Notes under the pieces: generated by a model | The model's input: the letters and a program-made list of their open reading frames with translations, nothing else | Databases searched by the model: none | What the model was told of the DNA's origin: nothing | Translations under genes and position numbers: made by a program | From: Desulfobacteraceae bacterium | GTDB taxonomy: Bacteria > Desulfobacterota > Desulfobacteria > Desulfobacterales > Desulfobacteraceae | Direction of reading: 5' to 3' | NCBI GenBank assembly: GCA_016743945.1 | Contig: JADGFI010000009.1 | Coordinates: 1-64,000, forward strand | Length of the DNA: 64,000 nt | Shown: positions 18,586 through 27,484 of the stretch, in pieces | Layout of the letters: the number at the start of each line of letters is the position of its first letter | Numbering within the stretch: the stretch's first letter is position 1

Positions 18586-18834
18586 ATGATTGAGTTTGAC
18601 AGCAAGATAAGAGCTTCTTTTAATTTAAGGGATTTTCGTGTGGTGAAAGGGCAGGATCTTTCCTTCGGCACCATCTTAATTTTTAGCCCTTCTATGACAG
18701 GTATCTCCGAAAATTTTGAAGACCTCCAAACAACTTGGTACAACCGTTGATCCGAAAACCATTTGAGGGCAGCACGAACCATCTCAAAATTAAAAATCAG
18801 GATTTTATATGATCTTTTTTTCAACCTTTTTTAA
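18586..18834 (+). other. unrecognised small ORF with one in-frame TGA
   Basis: An ATG at 18586 opens a 54-codon frame (MIEFDSKIRASFNLRDF...) that stops with TGA at 18748-18750. The same frame then continues for 27 further codons (SENHLRAARTISKLKIRIL...) to a TAA at 18832. The composition is coding-like, but no family is recognised. It may be a decayed part of the integrated element beside the tRNA. The rest of 18364-18873 shows nothing further. Confidence 0.22.
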
Positions 18835-18873
18835 ATTTCGGATTTTATTTAAGAATAATGGGAGTGAAGATAG

Positions 18874-19341
18874 GTGTCTATCAAAGTTTTTGTAACCTCA
18901 AATCAAATGGCTACATTTCCTTGTCCTCAATGTGGTGAATCTCAGTTAAAGGATGTCTCCAAATTCCTCGGCCATGCGTCACAAGTAAGATTGAAGTACA
19001 AGTGTAAATGTCAAAATAGTTTCTCCGTAATATTGGAAAGAAGGCGTTCGATAAGAAAAGAAGTCAGTTTAAAAGGTTATCTGATTGAAAAACAACAAAA
19101 AACCCCAATAACAATAGTTGATATCTCCAAGCATGGAGTTAAAATAAAAATACTGAAAAAGCACACTTTGAAAAAGGGAGAAAAAATAGAGATTGAATTA
19201 ATCTTGGATGACCCTAACAGGTCAATCGTTCCCAAAGCAGTTCGGATAAATAAAATAATACCGCCAATGACTATCGGCTGTGAATTTATAGACTTCAACC
19301 ATTATGGGAATTTGGGGAAATATTTTTTGTACCATTTTTAA
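18874..19341 (+). CDS. PilZ domain protein with N-terminal zinc ribbon
   Basis: A 155-residue protein. Residues 14-52 contain CPQCG ... CKCQ, a likely zinc ribbon. Residues about 58-145 form a PilZ domain with the c-di-GMP-binding arginines in RRRSIRKEV and the DISKHGVKI motif. It therefore probably binds cyclic di-GMP; the output partner is unknown. Start is GTG at 18874, 9 bases after GGGAG. It stands alone between the tRNA scar and the queuosine genes. Confidence 0.78.
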   Translation: MSIKVFVTSNQMATFPCPQCGESQLKDVSKFLGHASQVRLKYKCKCQNSFSVILERRRSIRKEVSLKGYLIEKQQKTPITIVDISKHGVKIKILKKHTLKKGEKIEIELILDDPNRSIVPKAVRINKIIPPMTIGCEFIDFNHYGNLGKYFLYHF

Positions 19342-19493
19342 AAATAACCCCTGCAATAGATCTTTTCCATCCCGGCTATTGATTCATGACAACATTTTTG
19401 ATGTTGCTTATAAATCACAACTATCTTGTCAAAAAAATCTTATATTCCGGCCAACAAGCAATATGTATTGACACGAAAGGTTTTTAAGCAGGA

Positions 19494-19530
19494 AGGGCTT
19501 TTTTACCCACTTTTTGTCTGGCCTGCTTAA
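19494..19530. other. hairpin upstream of queD
   Basis: TTAAGCAGG (19494-19502) and CCTGCTTAA (19522-19530) form a 9-bp inverted repeat with a 19-base loop containing a T-rich tract. It is upstream of the queD promoter, so it could terminate upstream transcription. No preQ1-riboswitch signature is visible. Confidence 0.3.
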
Positions 19531-19595
19531 TCGGACCCTGCTGATCTATATTTGGTCCTGGCTGGACAAAAATTATTCCTTGCCCCTTGACTTTT

Positions 19596-19624
19596 TTGAC
19601 TCAGAACAAAACTTATGGTAATAT
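19596..19624 (+). promoter_or_regulatory. sigma-70 promoter of queDEC
   Basis: TTGACT (19596-19601) and TAATAT (19619-19624) are separated by exactly 17 bases. The predicted start of transcription is near 19631, shortly before queD. Confidence 0.65.
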
Positions 19625-19665
19625 TTATCAAATAGAAAGGACCCTTTATCATCATGGGAGACACT

Positions 19666-20046
19666 ATGTCAGGTGTGTATGAAATTTATGTAAAAGACCA
19701 TTTTGCAGCAGCCCATGCCTTAAAAGGCTATGATGGAAACTGCTCCAGAATCCATGGGCACAACTGGATTGTTGAAGCCTATATCCAGTGCACAAAACTC
19801 AATAAACTGGGTATCGGCATTGATTTTAGAGATGTCAAGGGAGTTGTCAAGGATGTCTTGAGCAGGCTGGATCATACCAATCTCAATGAAATACTGGAAT
19901 TTGGCAGCATAAACCCCACCTCGGAAAACCTGTCAAAACTCATCTACAAAGAATTGTCACTGCGTTTGAATACAGATCATATTAAGGTAACCAAGATCAT
20001 GGTATTTGAAAGTCCGGGATGCGGTTCTTCTTACCAGGAGATATAA
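19666..20046 (+). CDS. queD: 6-carboxy-5,6,7,8-tetrahydropterin synthase QueD
   Basis: Second enzyme of queuosine precursor synthesis, converting dihydroneopterin triphosphate to 6-carboxytetrahydropterin. The family zinc histidines are visible in DHFAAAHAL and RIHGHNW, with DFRDVK and LDHTNLNE further on. ATG 19666 has GGGAG five bases upstream and is preferred; ATG 19654 in the same frame is possible. It is the first of three adjacent queuosine genes. Confidence 0.9.
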   Translation: MSGVYEIYVKDHFAAAHALKGYDGNCSRIHGHNWIVEAYIQCTKLNKLGIGIDFRDVKGVVKDVLSRLDHTNLNEILEFGSINPTSENLSKLIYKELSLRLNTDHIKVTKIMVFESPGCGSSYQEI

Positions 20047-20688
20047 GTGTCCCTTAAAGTATGTGAGATTTTTTACAGTCTCCAGGGAGAATCGACCTTT
20101 ACAGGCCTTCCCTGCACATTTGTCCGACTTTCCGGTTGTAACCTTGATTGTGCCTGGTGTGACACCCGCTATGCAAAAGATGAGAGCACGTCCCTGTCCA
20201 TTGAAAAAATTTTGGATCAGATCAAGATCTTTGGGTGCAACCTGGTTGAGATAACCGGTGGGGAACCCCTTTTGCAAGAAGAAACACCCCGGCTGATATC
20301 ACAGCTCCTTGACTTAAAATTTCAAGTGCTTCTGGAAACCAATGGAAGCCAGGCCATCCGGGATATTGACCCCGGGTGTATCAAAATTTTAGATGTCAAG
20401 TGCCCCTCCAGTAATGAGTCCGACTCCTTTTTGTATAAAAACCTGAGATACCTTACAAAGCGGGATGAAATCAAATTTGTCATTGGGTCCAGACAGGACT
20501 ATGAATATGCCAGGACCATTATTATGGAAAAATTGTCCCTCCATCAAAGCCGAATACATCTATCCCCTGTTTTCGGTCACATCACCCCGGCGAGACTTGC
20601 CGCCTGGATTTTAGAAGACAGATTGCCGGCCAGACTTTCCCTTCAACAGCATAAAATCATCTGGAATCCCGATCAAAGAGGAGTATAA
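20047..20688 (+). CDS. queE: 7-carboxy-7-deazaguanine synthase QueE
   Basis: Radical SAM enzyme that contracts 6-carboxytetrahydropterin to 7-carboxy-7-deazaguanine. The start is GTG, immediately after the queD stop with AGGAGA upstream. Features are EIFYSLQGES, the cluster motif CNLDCAWCDT (CX3CX2C) and the SAM-binding EITGGEPLLQ. It has 213 residues, normal for the family. Confidence 0.92.
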   Translation: MSLKVCEIFYSLQGESTFTGLPCTFVRLSGCNLDCAWCDTRYAKDESTSLSIEKILDQIKIFGCNLVEITGGEPLLQEETPRLISQLLDLKFQVLLETNGSQAIRDIDPGCIKILDVKCPSSNESDSFLYKNLRYLTKRDEIKFVIGSRQDYEYARTIIMEKLSLHQSRIHLSPVFGHITPARLAAWILEDRLPARLSLQQHKIIWNPDQRGV

Positions 20689-20694
20689 GTACCC

Positions 20695-21396
20695 ATGACA
20701 AAAAGAGCTGTCGTGCTTTCCAGCGGAGGCATCGACTCAACCACGGCCATGGCCATGGCAAAGGACGCAGGCAATGAAATATACAGTTTGAGCTTTAGAT
20801 ATGGCCAACGCCATGCGGTGGAGCTTGACTGTGCGAAACGGGTGGCAAAAGCCCTCAAGACACATGCCCACAAAATCATTGATATCGACCTGGGCCAATT
20901 TGGCGGCTCTGCCCTGACAGATGATATCAGCGTACCAAAACATGACCGGGTGGATCAGCTGGATGCACAGGAAATCCCCATAACCTATGTTCCGGCCCGG
21001 AATACCATTTTCCTCGCCTATGCCATGGCATGGGCAGAAGTTTTAAAAGCCGCGGCCATTTATATCGGTGTAACAGCTGTGGATTATTCAGGGTATCCCG
21101 ACTGCCGGCCTGAATTTATAGGGGCATTTCAAACCATGGCAAACCTGGCCACAAAAACAGGGGTAACCAAGGAAACCGTCCTTAAAATCGAGACCCCCCT
21201 GATCCATCTCTCCAAGGCCCAGATCATCACTGCTGGCCATGCACTGGGGGTTGACTATTCCATGACCATTTCCTGTTATGACCCGGACAAACAGGGTCGT
21301 TCCTGCGGACAATGCGATTCATGTCTCCATAGGATAAAAGGATTTAAAGAGGCCGGGATAACAGATCCCACCCCCTATATTCACGGCAAGGGATAA
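20695..21396 (+). CDS. queC: 7-cyano-7-deazaguanine synthase QueC
   Basis: ATP-dependent conversion of 7-carboxy-7-deazaguanine to preQ0. The N-terminal PP-loop [27 protein letters not shown], and the C-terminal zinc site [20 protein letters not shown] are all present. It ends the queD-queE-queC operon (6-base gap from queE). Confidence 0.95.
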   Translation: MTKRAVVLSSGGIDSTTAMAMAKDAGNEIYSLSFRYGQRHAVELDCAKRVAKALKTHAHKIIDIDLGQFGGSALTDDISVPKHDRVDQLDAQEIPITYVPARNTIFLAYAMAWAEVLKAAAIYIGVTAVDYSGYPDCRPEFIGAFQTMANLATKTGVTKETVLKIETPLIHLSKAQIITAGHALGVDYSMTISCYDPDKQGRSCGQCDSCLHRIKGFKEAGITDPTPYIHGKG

Positions 21397-21399
21397 GAC

Positions 21400-22629
21400 C
21401 TAAGCCTGCTGATTTGACTGCTTGATCTCCCGGTCATGGATTCCGATCAAGTAGAGAAGCCCGTCCAAGCCCATGGTTGAGATAGCATTGGCGGCTTTTT
21501 CCCGGACAATGGGCTTGGCATTGAAGGCCACCCCAAGCCCCGCAATACTGATCATGGGCAGATCATTGGCCCCGTCTCCCACGGCAATGGTCTGTTCAAT
21601 GGAAATATTTTCCCTTTGGGCAAGCTCCCTGAGCAGACAGGCTTTTTTCTCACCATCCACGATTTCCCCTGTCACCCTGCCCGTCACCACCCCGTCTTTA
21701 ATTTCAAGGGCATTGGCATACACATAGTCAAACCCCAGGCGATCCTGTAAATACTTGCCCATAAAGGTAAACCCGCCGGACAGAATTCCCAGTTTATACC
21801 CCAGGCTTTTCAGGGTTTTGGTAACCAGGTCCGCCCCTTCAGTCAGGGGCAGTTTGTGGGTAATCGCTTCAAGGTGTTCCTGGGGCAGTCCCTTGAGCAA
21901 GGCCACCCGTTTTCTAAAACTCTCCTTAAAATCGATTTCTCCTCTCATGGCAGACTCGGTGATTTTATCCACCTCTTCCCCCACACCGGCCAACTTTGCC
22001 AATTCCACAATCACTTCGGCCTGAATCAGGGTGGAATCCATGTCAAAAACCACCAGCTTCCGATTCTTCCGATAGATATTGTCCACATGAAACGAAATAT
22101 CAATACCGGCCTTCTGGGAAATTTTCATGAATTTGCCCCGCATTTGCGGGATATTGGTGGGGGTGCCGGAGACGGAAAACTGAACACTTGCCTTGGGACT
22201 GGCATCGGGGTTTACAAAGGAGCGCCTGCCGGTCAACCGGGTTATGGAATCAATGTTCATATCGTTTTCAGCGATCACCGAGGCAACAGAAGAAATCTGG
22301 CGGGCCGTCATGGTCCTGCCCAGAATGGTGATAATCCGCCGCTCCTTGCCCTGGGCAAGGACCCATTTTTCATAATTTTCATGCTCAATGGGTTTGATAT
22401 CAATGGCCAGTCCCATGTTATGACCTTCAAACAGGATATCCTTAAAAATCCTGGAAAAATCCTGAGAACAGGGAATTTCAGCCAAAATACCAAGGGAAAT
22501 ATGTTCATGGATAACGGCCTGGCCGATATCCAGTATGGTTACATTGTACTGGGCAAGGATGGCAATGAACTTTGCATCCAGTCCTTTTCTGTCCCTGCCG
22601 GTTATATTTATCAGAACGAGATCACCCAT
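21400..22629 (-). CDS. serB: phosphoserine phosphatase SerB with N-terminal ACT domains
   Basis: A 409-residue HAD-family phosphatase for the last step of serine synthesis. Residues about 1-170 form two ACT-like regulatory domains (LVLINITGRDRKGLDAK, ITILGRTMTARQISSVAS). The catalytic part has the HAD nucleophile motif VVFDMDSTLIQAEVI, ILSGGFT and the acidic motif AVGDGANDLPM. The two ACT domains suggest amino-acid feedback control. Convergent with queC, only 3 bases apart. Confidence 0.93.
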   Translation of the reverse strand: MGDLVLINITGRDRKGLDAKFIAILAQYNVTILDIGQAVIHEHISLGILAEIPCSQDFSRIFKDILFEGHNMGLAIDIKPIEHENYEKWVLAQGKERRIITILGRTMTARQISSVASVIAENDMNIDSITRLTGRRSFVNPDASPKASVQFSVSGTPTNIPQMRGKFMKISQKAGIDISFHVDNIYRKNRKLVVFDMDSTLIQAEVIVELAKLAGVGEEVDKITESAMRGEIDFKESFRKRVALLKGLPQEHLEAITHKLPLTEGADLVTKTLKSLGYKLGILSGGFTFMGKYLQDRLGFDYVYANALEIKDGVVTGRVTGEIVDGEKKACLLRELAQRENISIEQTIAVGDGANDLPMISIAGLGVAFNAKPIVREKAANAISTMGLDGLLYLIGIHDREIKQSNQQA

Positions 22630-22786
22630 ATGTACTGTCCTTAAATTGTGCTGTCCTTAAATTTGTTGATTAAAATCCTTTTTATAGCGCTGCCAACCAA
22701 TGATTTGCAAGGGAATAATCCTTTGGTGAACTTTTCTGCAGCATCCAAGGCCTCTGACACTACAGGAAAACCGGCATTGGGCCGTC

Positions 22787-24115
22787 TTATTTTCGTTTTT
22801 TCAAAGGATCGAGGAGGGATTCAAGATCAATCCGGGTGTTCAACGAAGGGTCTTCCAGCACGCGTTCAAACAGCATTTTCTTGATCCGGCCGACTTCAGG
22901 ACCTGCTTTTAAACCCAGCAGTTCAATGATATCACTGCCCGAGATATCCAGATCATTCATGTTAAAGGCAGCCCGACCGGACAATTCATTCTGGATTTTT
23001 TTTAACCGGACACGAATCTGGGACAGGGTATAGGGGGATTTTGCCAGGTTCCCTCGTTTGTCTGCAATGCGCATGCGCAAAAAATCCCTGAAAGACACAT
23101 CATACCGATTCAGCATGGCCAACAGCCTTCGCACAGCCTTGGGGGTGGTATCTTCGGTCAAAGGCCTCATGTGAGCCTGGACCAGGGAAAGAAGATAGGT
23201 TTTGTTCCGGGAAGAAAACCGCAAAGCGTCAAGGTCTGTTTGAAGGGCCTCAATATGGGTCTCATGGCCGGCAAAGGTCAGCTTGCCCTCTTTTATTTTG
23301 GCGGCATCAAATTTTCCTGCATCGTGGAGGAATCCGGCAAGTCTTAAAATGGGACGATTGGCCGGCAGGGCATCCCCCACCAACAGGCTGTGCTCAAACA
23401 CTGTTTCCCCGTGGTGGGGGCCGCCATCCAGGTCAAAACACCGGTCAAGGCAAGGCAATATTCTTGCCAAAAGGCCTGTTTCATGAAGATTTTTGAAAAA
23501 CACAGAGGGGGTTGTAAGTCCCATGGCCTTGATCAACTCCATCTGTATTCGCTCTCGGGCCACCTTCCCATTGGCCTCAATCAAGTGGGCATGACTTAAA
23601 ATAGCGGTTAAAGAAGAAGCGGCAAGGCTCCCGTCAAGAAGTGCAACAAATCTACATGCCCGTATCATGCGCAGGGGATCTTCCAAAATTCGGTCGCCCG
23701 GATCCCGGGTAAACCGGATTATTTTGTTTGCAAGATCCTTTTTTCCGAAAAAAGGATCAACCAGGGTATCGGAGACAGGATCCCAGGCCATGCTGTTGAT
23801 GGTAAAATCCCGCATCCCCAGGTCATCTTCAGGAAAGTCAGCCGCTTTCCCGGCCCGGCACGAGGCCACTTCAACGCCTTTGACCAGACAGATGGGAAAG
23901 GATTTGCCCACAAGTTTGGTCCCCATATGGGCAAACAGAGAGTTCACAGTCCTGGCAGAGGCATCGGTCAGGATATCCACATCTTCGGGCAGCTGGCTCA
24001 ACAGCATATCCCTGACAGCTCCCCCGGCAATATAGGCCTTATGTCCATTCTGATGAAGGGTGGTGATAATTTTTAGGACAAGGGGATCGTTTTTGCTGAC
24101 AATCAAGATTCCCAC
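22787..24115 (-). CDS. CCA tRNA nucleotidyltransferase / poly(A) polymerase family with HD domain
   Basis: Class II nucleotidyltransferase of 442 residues. The N-terminal catalytic head has AYIAGGAVRDMLL and the two aspartates of EDVDILTDA, then MRDFTINSMAWDP and RIRPEDPLRMIRACRF-like RILEDPLRMIRA. A C-terminal HD-type domain is visible in LAGFLHDAGKFDA. It adds or repairs tRNA CCA ends, or is a CC- or A-adding variant; sequence alone does not decide. The start is GTG at 24115, overlapping the end of the ubiX-like gene by 13 bases. Confidence 0.85.
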   Translation of the reverse strand: MGILIVSKNDPLVLKIITTLHQNGHKAYIAGGAVRDMLLSQLPEDVDILTDASARTVNSLFAHMGTKLVGKSFPICLVKGVEVASCRAGKAADFPEDDLGMRDFTINSMAWDPVSDTLVDPFFGKKDLANKIIRFTRDPGDRILEDPLRMIRACRFVALLDGSLAASSLTAILSHAHLIEANGKVARERIQMELIKAMGLTTPSVFFKNLHETGLLARILPCLDRCFDLDGGPHHGETVFEHSLLVGDALPANRPILRLAGFLHDAGKFDAAKIKEGKLTFAGHETHIEALQTDLDALRFSSRNKTYLLSLVQAHMRPLTEDTTPKAVRRLLAMLNRYDVSFRDFLRMRIADKRGNLAKSPYTLSQIRVRLKKIQNELSGRAAFNMNDLDISGSDIIELLGLKAGPEVGRIKKMLFERVLEDPSLNTRIDLESLLDPLKKRK

Positions 24116-24759
24116 CGGGTTCCAAGAGTATGGGCCACCCCGAGGTGATCCATAATTCTGGCCACAACCGTATCCACAAGATCTTCAATGGTGGCAGGGA
24201 AGGTATAAAAAGAGGGGATGGGGGGCAAGATTACGGCACCGGCCCTTGCCGCCCGGGTCATGTTCTCCAGATGAATCAAGCCAAAGGGGGTTTCCCTGGG
24301 GACCAGCACAAGCGAACGGCGTTCCTTTAGACTCACATCACAGGACCGGGTGATCAAATTGTCTGCATACCCTGAAGCAACCGCAGCGAGGGTTTTCATG
24401 GAACAGGGCACCACTGCCATACCGTGGTGGATAAACGACCCCGAGGCCGGAGCCGAGGCGATCTCATCTTGGAAAAAAATCTGCGGAACAATGGAATTGT
24501 CAAAATCCACCCCATATTCCTCAAGAAACAAAAGAAAAGAGGTTGCGGGATCGACGCCCATTTCATGGGCCAATACTTTTAGGCCGGCATGGGAAAGGAC
24601 GATCAACACCCGGCAGCCGCTTTCAATCAACGCCTTTACGAGCCTTACCCCATAAATGGAGCCAGAGGCCCCACAGATGGCCACCACAATGATTTTTCCC
24701 TGATTTCCTGAGTCTTGATTTTTTGAAGCGTGATTCATTGAATTTGGACTTGGGTTCAT
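24103..24759 (-). CDS. ubiX: UbiX-type flavin prenyltransferase
   Basis: Makes prenylated FMN, the cofactor of UbiD-type decarboxylases. The 218-residue protein shows the FMN-binding AICGASGSIYGVRLVKAL, SHAGLKVL, PCSMKTLAAVASGYADNLITR and the conserved RRSLVLVPRETPFG...HLENM. It follows the ubiA-like gene with an ATGA overlap, so both probably serve quinone (menaquinone/futalosine) biosynthesis. In anaerobes UbiX also supports aromatic-acid decarboxylases. Confidence 0.9.
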   Translation of the reverse strand: MNPSPNSMNHASKNQDSGNQGKIIVVAICGASGSIYGVRLVKALIESGCRVLIVLSHAGLKVLAHEMGVDPATSFLLFLEEYGVDFDNSIVPQIFFQDEIASAPASGSFIHHGMAVVPCSMKTLAAVASGYADNLITRSCDVSLKERRSLVLVPRETPFGLIHLENMTRAARAGAVILPPIPSFYTFPATIEDLVDTVVARIMDHLGVAHTLGTRWES

Positions 24760-25667
24760 CTGAAAAAACCCTCCGCCAAAACACCGATGAAAAGAAGGAT
24801 GGATACCAGGGAATTGATATGGAAAAAAGCCAGATCAATATGGGTCAGATTATCGGGTTTGACCAGTCGGTGTTCAACGATAAGAAGAAACGCAATCCCG
24901 GCCAGAAAAATCAAAAAAACCGGATGCATCTGGAAACTCAAATGCATGGCCAAAAAAAAACCCATGGTCAACACATGGAGCAAGGAGGAGACCATCATGG
25001 CCTTGTGGGGCCCTATTTTGGACGGCAGGGAAAAAAGGCCCTGTTCCCGGTCAAAGTCAATGTCCTGACAGGCATAGAGGATATCAAACCCGGCAATATA
25101 GGTCCACAGGCCCAGGCTCAAAAAAACAATGCCCAGGGACAGGTTGTTGGTGATGGCGACCCATGCCCCCACAGGGGCCAGGGAGATGGCAAACCCCAGG
25201 TAAAGATGGCAATAGCGTGTAAACCGCTTGGTATAGGAATAAAAAAACAGAAAAAAAAGAACGGGAAAAGAAAGAACGAAACAAAGCTTCGATAACAGGG
25301 CGGCAGCCCCTATAAAAAGGAATGAAGATACCCCCACAAAAACCGCGGCCTGCCTTTGGGACAATATTCCAGACGGAATTTCCCGGATGGCGGTTCTGGG
25401 ATTTTTTTCGTCAATGACGGCATCCACAATTCTGTTAAAGCCCATGGCAGCCGACCTTGCCCCCACCATTGCCACCAGAATCCAGACAAGATCCCAATAG
25501 ACAAGTGTTTGGGTCTGCCAGGCCAAAACCACGGCAGACAGGGCAAAAGGAAGGGCAAAAACCGTATGGGAAAACTTGATCATCCGCCCGTATGCCAGTG
25601 TTTTTTCTTTTAGACTTTTCTTGTTCACTTTATTTTTCAGGTCTTTATTTTTCAAAATTGAATCCAT
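24756..25667 (-). CDS. UbiA family prenyltransferase (UbiA/MqnP-like)
   Basis: Integral membrane prenyltransferase attaching a polyprenyl chain to an aromatic acid. The first Asp-rich motif is NRIVDAVIDEKNPRT near residue 80 and the second is YACQDIDFDREQGLFSLP near residue 215. Eight or nine hydrophobic helices are visible. Pairing with ubiX matches the late futalosine route (MqnP) as well as ubiquinone synthesis; in an anaerobe menaquinone is more likely. Confidence 0.85.
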   Translation of the reverse strand: MDSILKNKDLKNKVNKKSLKEKTLAYGRMIKFSHTVFALPFALSAVVLAWQTQTLVYWDLVWILVAMVGARSAAMGFNRIVDAVIDEKNPRTAIREIPSGILSQRQAAVFVGVSSFLFIGAAALLSKLCFVLSFPVLFFLFFYSYTKRFTRYCHLYLGFAISLAPVGAWVAITNNLSLGIVFLSLGLWTYIAGFDILYACQDIDFDREQGLFSLPSKIGPHKAMMVSSLLHVLTMGFFLAMHLSFQMHPVFLIFLAGIAFLLIVEHRLVKPDNLTHIDLAFFHINSLVSILLFIGVLAEGFFR

Positions 25668-25685
25668 GGATCTGCAGCCCGCCTG

Positions 25686-26702
25686 TTAATGCGAATATAT
25701 CCCAAAAACCCGGGTATCACATTTGGGGCAGGCGCCCTTTTCCTTTAAATAATTTTCTATTGTATAGCCATGGCGGTTTACCACCAGGGCGCCGCAATTA
25801 TGGCAATACGTATTTTCAGATGCAAGTCCCGGTACATTTCCGGTATAGACATAATACAACCCGGCCTTTTTCCCGATTTCACAGGCCCTTTCCAAAGCAG
25901 AAACCTGGGTTGCACCAATATTTGTCATCTTAAAACTCGGGTGGAAGCGGGAAATATGCCAGGGGGTGTCACAGCCCAAATCATTTGCAATAAAGCCTGC
26001 CAGCCGGGCCAATTCCCCTGGGTCATCGTTGAGCCCGGGAATCAAAAGAGTCGTGACCTCCACCAGTATTCCGACCTTTTTCATGAGCTTCAAGGTTTTT
26101 TTCACCGGTTCAAGCCTTGCCTGGCAATAAGTTTGATAAAAGGTATCATCAAAGGCTTTGAGATCCACATTGGCCGCATCCAGAAAGGGGGCAACCATGT
26201 GAACAAGATCCGCACTCATATACCCATTGGTAACAAAAATATTGGATAACTTATTTTTTTGGGCAAGTTTTGCGGTTTCATAGGCCAGTTCAAAAAAGAC
26301 AGAAGGCTCGGTATAGGTATAGGCGATGCTCTGGCATCCACTGGCCAAGGCCTTCTCCACAATGGTCCGGGGCTGGATCTGCCTGCCCTGGATCATGCCC
26401 TTTTTACCCGCCGGCATCTGGGCGATATCAAAGTTCTGGCAAAATCGACACTTAAAGTTACAGCCCATTGTGGCAATTGAATAGGCGGTGGACCCGGGTT
26501 TAAAATGGAACATCGGTTTTTTTTCAATGGGGTCACAGCTTGCGGCAATCACCCGGTCAAAAACCAGGGAAACGAGCTTGCCGTTCTGGTTTTCCCGAAC
26601 ACTGCAAATCCCTTTTTCCCCTGGCTTGATCTTGCAAAAATGATGACAGATTTTGCATTGAACCTGATTTTTCCCTAATTTTTCATATAAAAGGGCTTCC
26701 AT
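25686..26702 (-). CDS. amrS: AmmeMemoRadiSam system radical SAM enzyme AmrS
   Basis: Radical SAM protein of 338 residues. It starts with a cysteine-rich segment (CKICHHFCKIKPGEKGIC), followed by the SAM cluster motif CNFKCRFCQNFDIAQ and YTYTEPSVFFEL. This matches AmrS of the AmmeMemoRadiSam system, related to pyruvate-formate-lyase activase-like enzymes. The substrate is unknown, and the Memo and AMMECR1 partners are not in the window. Confidence 0.82.
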   Translation of the reverse strand: MEALLYEKLGKNQVQCKICHHFCKIKPGEKGICSVRENQNGKLVSLVFDRVIAASCDPIEKKPMFHFKPGSTAYSIATMGCNFKCRFCQNFDIAQMPAGKKGMIQGRQIQPRTIVEKALASGCQSIAYTYTEPSVFFELAYETAKLAQKNKLSNIFVTNGYMSADLVHMVAPFLDAANVDLKAFDDTFYQTYCQARLEPVKKTLKLMKKVGILVEVTTLLIPGLNDDPGELARLAGFIANDLGCDTPWHISRFHPSFKMTNIGATQVSALERACEIGKKAGLYYVYTGNVPGLASENTYCHNCGALVVNRHGYTIENYLKEKGACPKCDTRVFGIYSH

Positions 26703-26708
26703 TCTTGG

Positions 26709-27482
26709 TTATTCCTTGTTCCTCATTTCCCTAGCCAGCCCCGGTGCGGGTTTATATATCTTTCTTTTCCTGATTTTCAGTGCCAGGGGTCGGGTCCGAA
26801 ATTTGGGGACAGGCTTTATCTGCATGCCGATCAAAGAGCCGCAAAAAGATTTTTGCACAAGCCGCAAGTTTTCAACATAGGAAACCCAGGGGCCCGAGAC
26901 AAAGGGGAGCTGGGGGGTTGTCCGCCATTTTATGGGCACATTTCCCAGGATGGCAAAGAGAATCTGCCGCAGTTCCCAGATACTGAAAAAATGGGCATTG
27001 GTATACATATTTGCGAAAAAAAAACTTTTGAACCTGCGGAACATGTTCTGGGGGGCATACCGATTCAACACCCCTATCACCACCTGGTCTCGGGCCACCC
27101 GGCAGGCCTCTTCAATGGCCTTGGCCGGTCTGTCGGTAAACTCCAGACTGGTAAACAACAATGCTGCATCAAAGGAATTATCGTCAAAGGGAAGATCTTC
27201 TGCAGCCCCCCTGTGAAGGTCCACCTTTTCCCCCAAGCGCTTGTGGGCCAGGTCCAGCATATAGGGAGAAGGATCAATGCCGGTAAGATTCAAGCCTTTT
27301 TCCAGAAGAGGGGCCAGACTGATGCCCGTACCACAGCCGATATCCAAGACCCGCTGCCCTTTTTCAGGACATAAAAGGTCCAAAATCAATTTGATTTCAA
27401 GGTCCAGGCAATGGCGATTCTTCCCCTTGTCAATCCAGGTATCGTAATTCCCTGCATCCTTAAAATCAAATACATACCCCAT
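26709..27482 (-). CDS. class I SAM-dependent methyltransferase
   Basis: A 257-residue UbiE/COQ5-like methyltransferase. The SAM-binding motif I is VLDIGCGTGISLAPLL near residue 42, followed by acidic loop LTGIDPSPYML and motif DLPFDDNSFDAALLFTSLEF. The basic C-terminus lies outside the catalytic fold. It sits 3 bases from cooC and 6 from amrS in one minus-strand run. The acceptor is unknown. Confidence 0.78.
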   Translation of the reverse strand: MGYVFDFKDAGNYDTWIDKGKNRHCLDLEIKLILDLLCPEKGQRVLDIGCGTGISLAPLLEKGLNLTGIDPSPYMLDLAHKRLGEKVDLHRGAAEDLPFDDNSFDAALLFTSLEFTDRPAKAIEEACRVARDQVVIGVLNRYAPQNMFRRFKSFFFANMYTNAHFFSIWELRQILFAILGNVPIKWRTTPQLPFVSGPWVSYVENLRLVQKSFCGSLIGMQIKPVPKFRTRPLALKIRKRKIYKPAPGLAREMRNKE

Positions 27483-27484
27483 TT

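Noticed and set aside
18558..18824. 88-codon minus-strand ORF beside the tRNA scar
   Set aside because: TTG start, no family, and the plus strand of the same stretch looks more coding-like.
19441..19653. preQ1 riboswitch ahead of the queuosine genes
   Set aside because: Neither the short preQ1-I core nor a preQ1-II pattern is visible; only a simple promoter and a hairpin are seen.
21856..22644. 262-codon plus-strand ORF
   Set aside because: Antisense shadow of serB, without family features.
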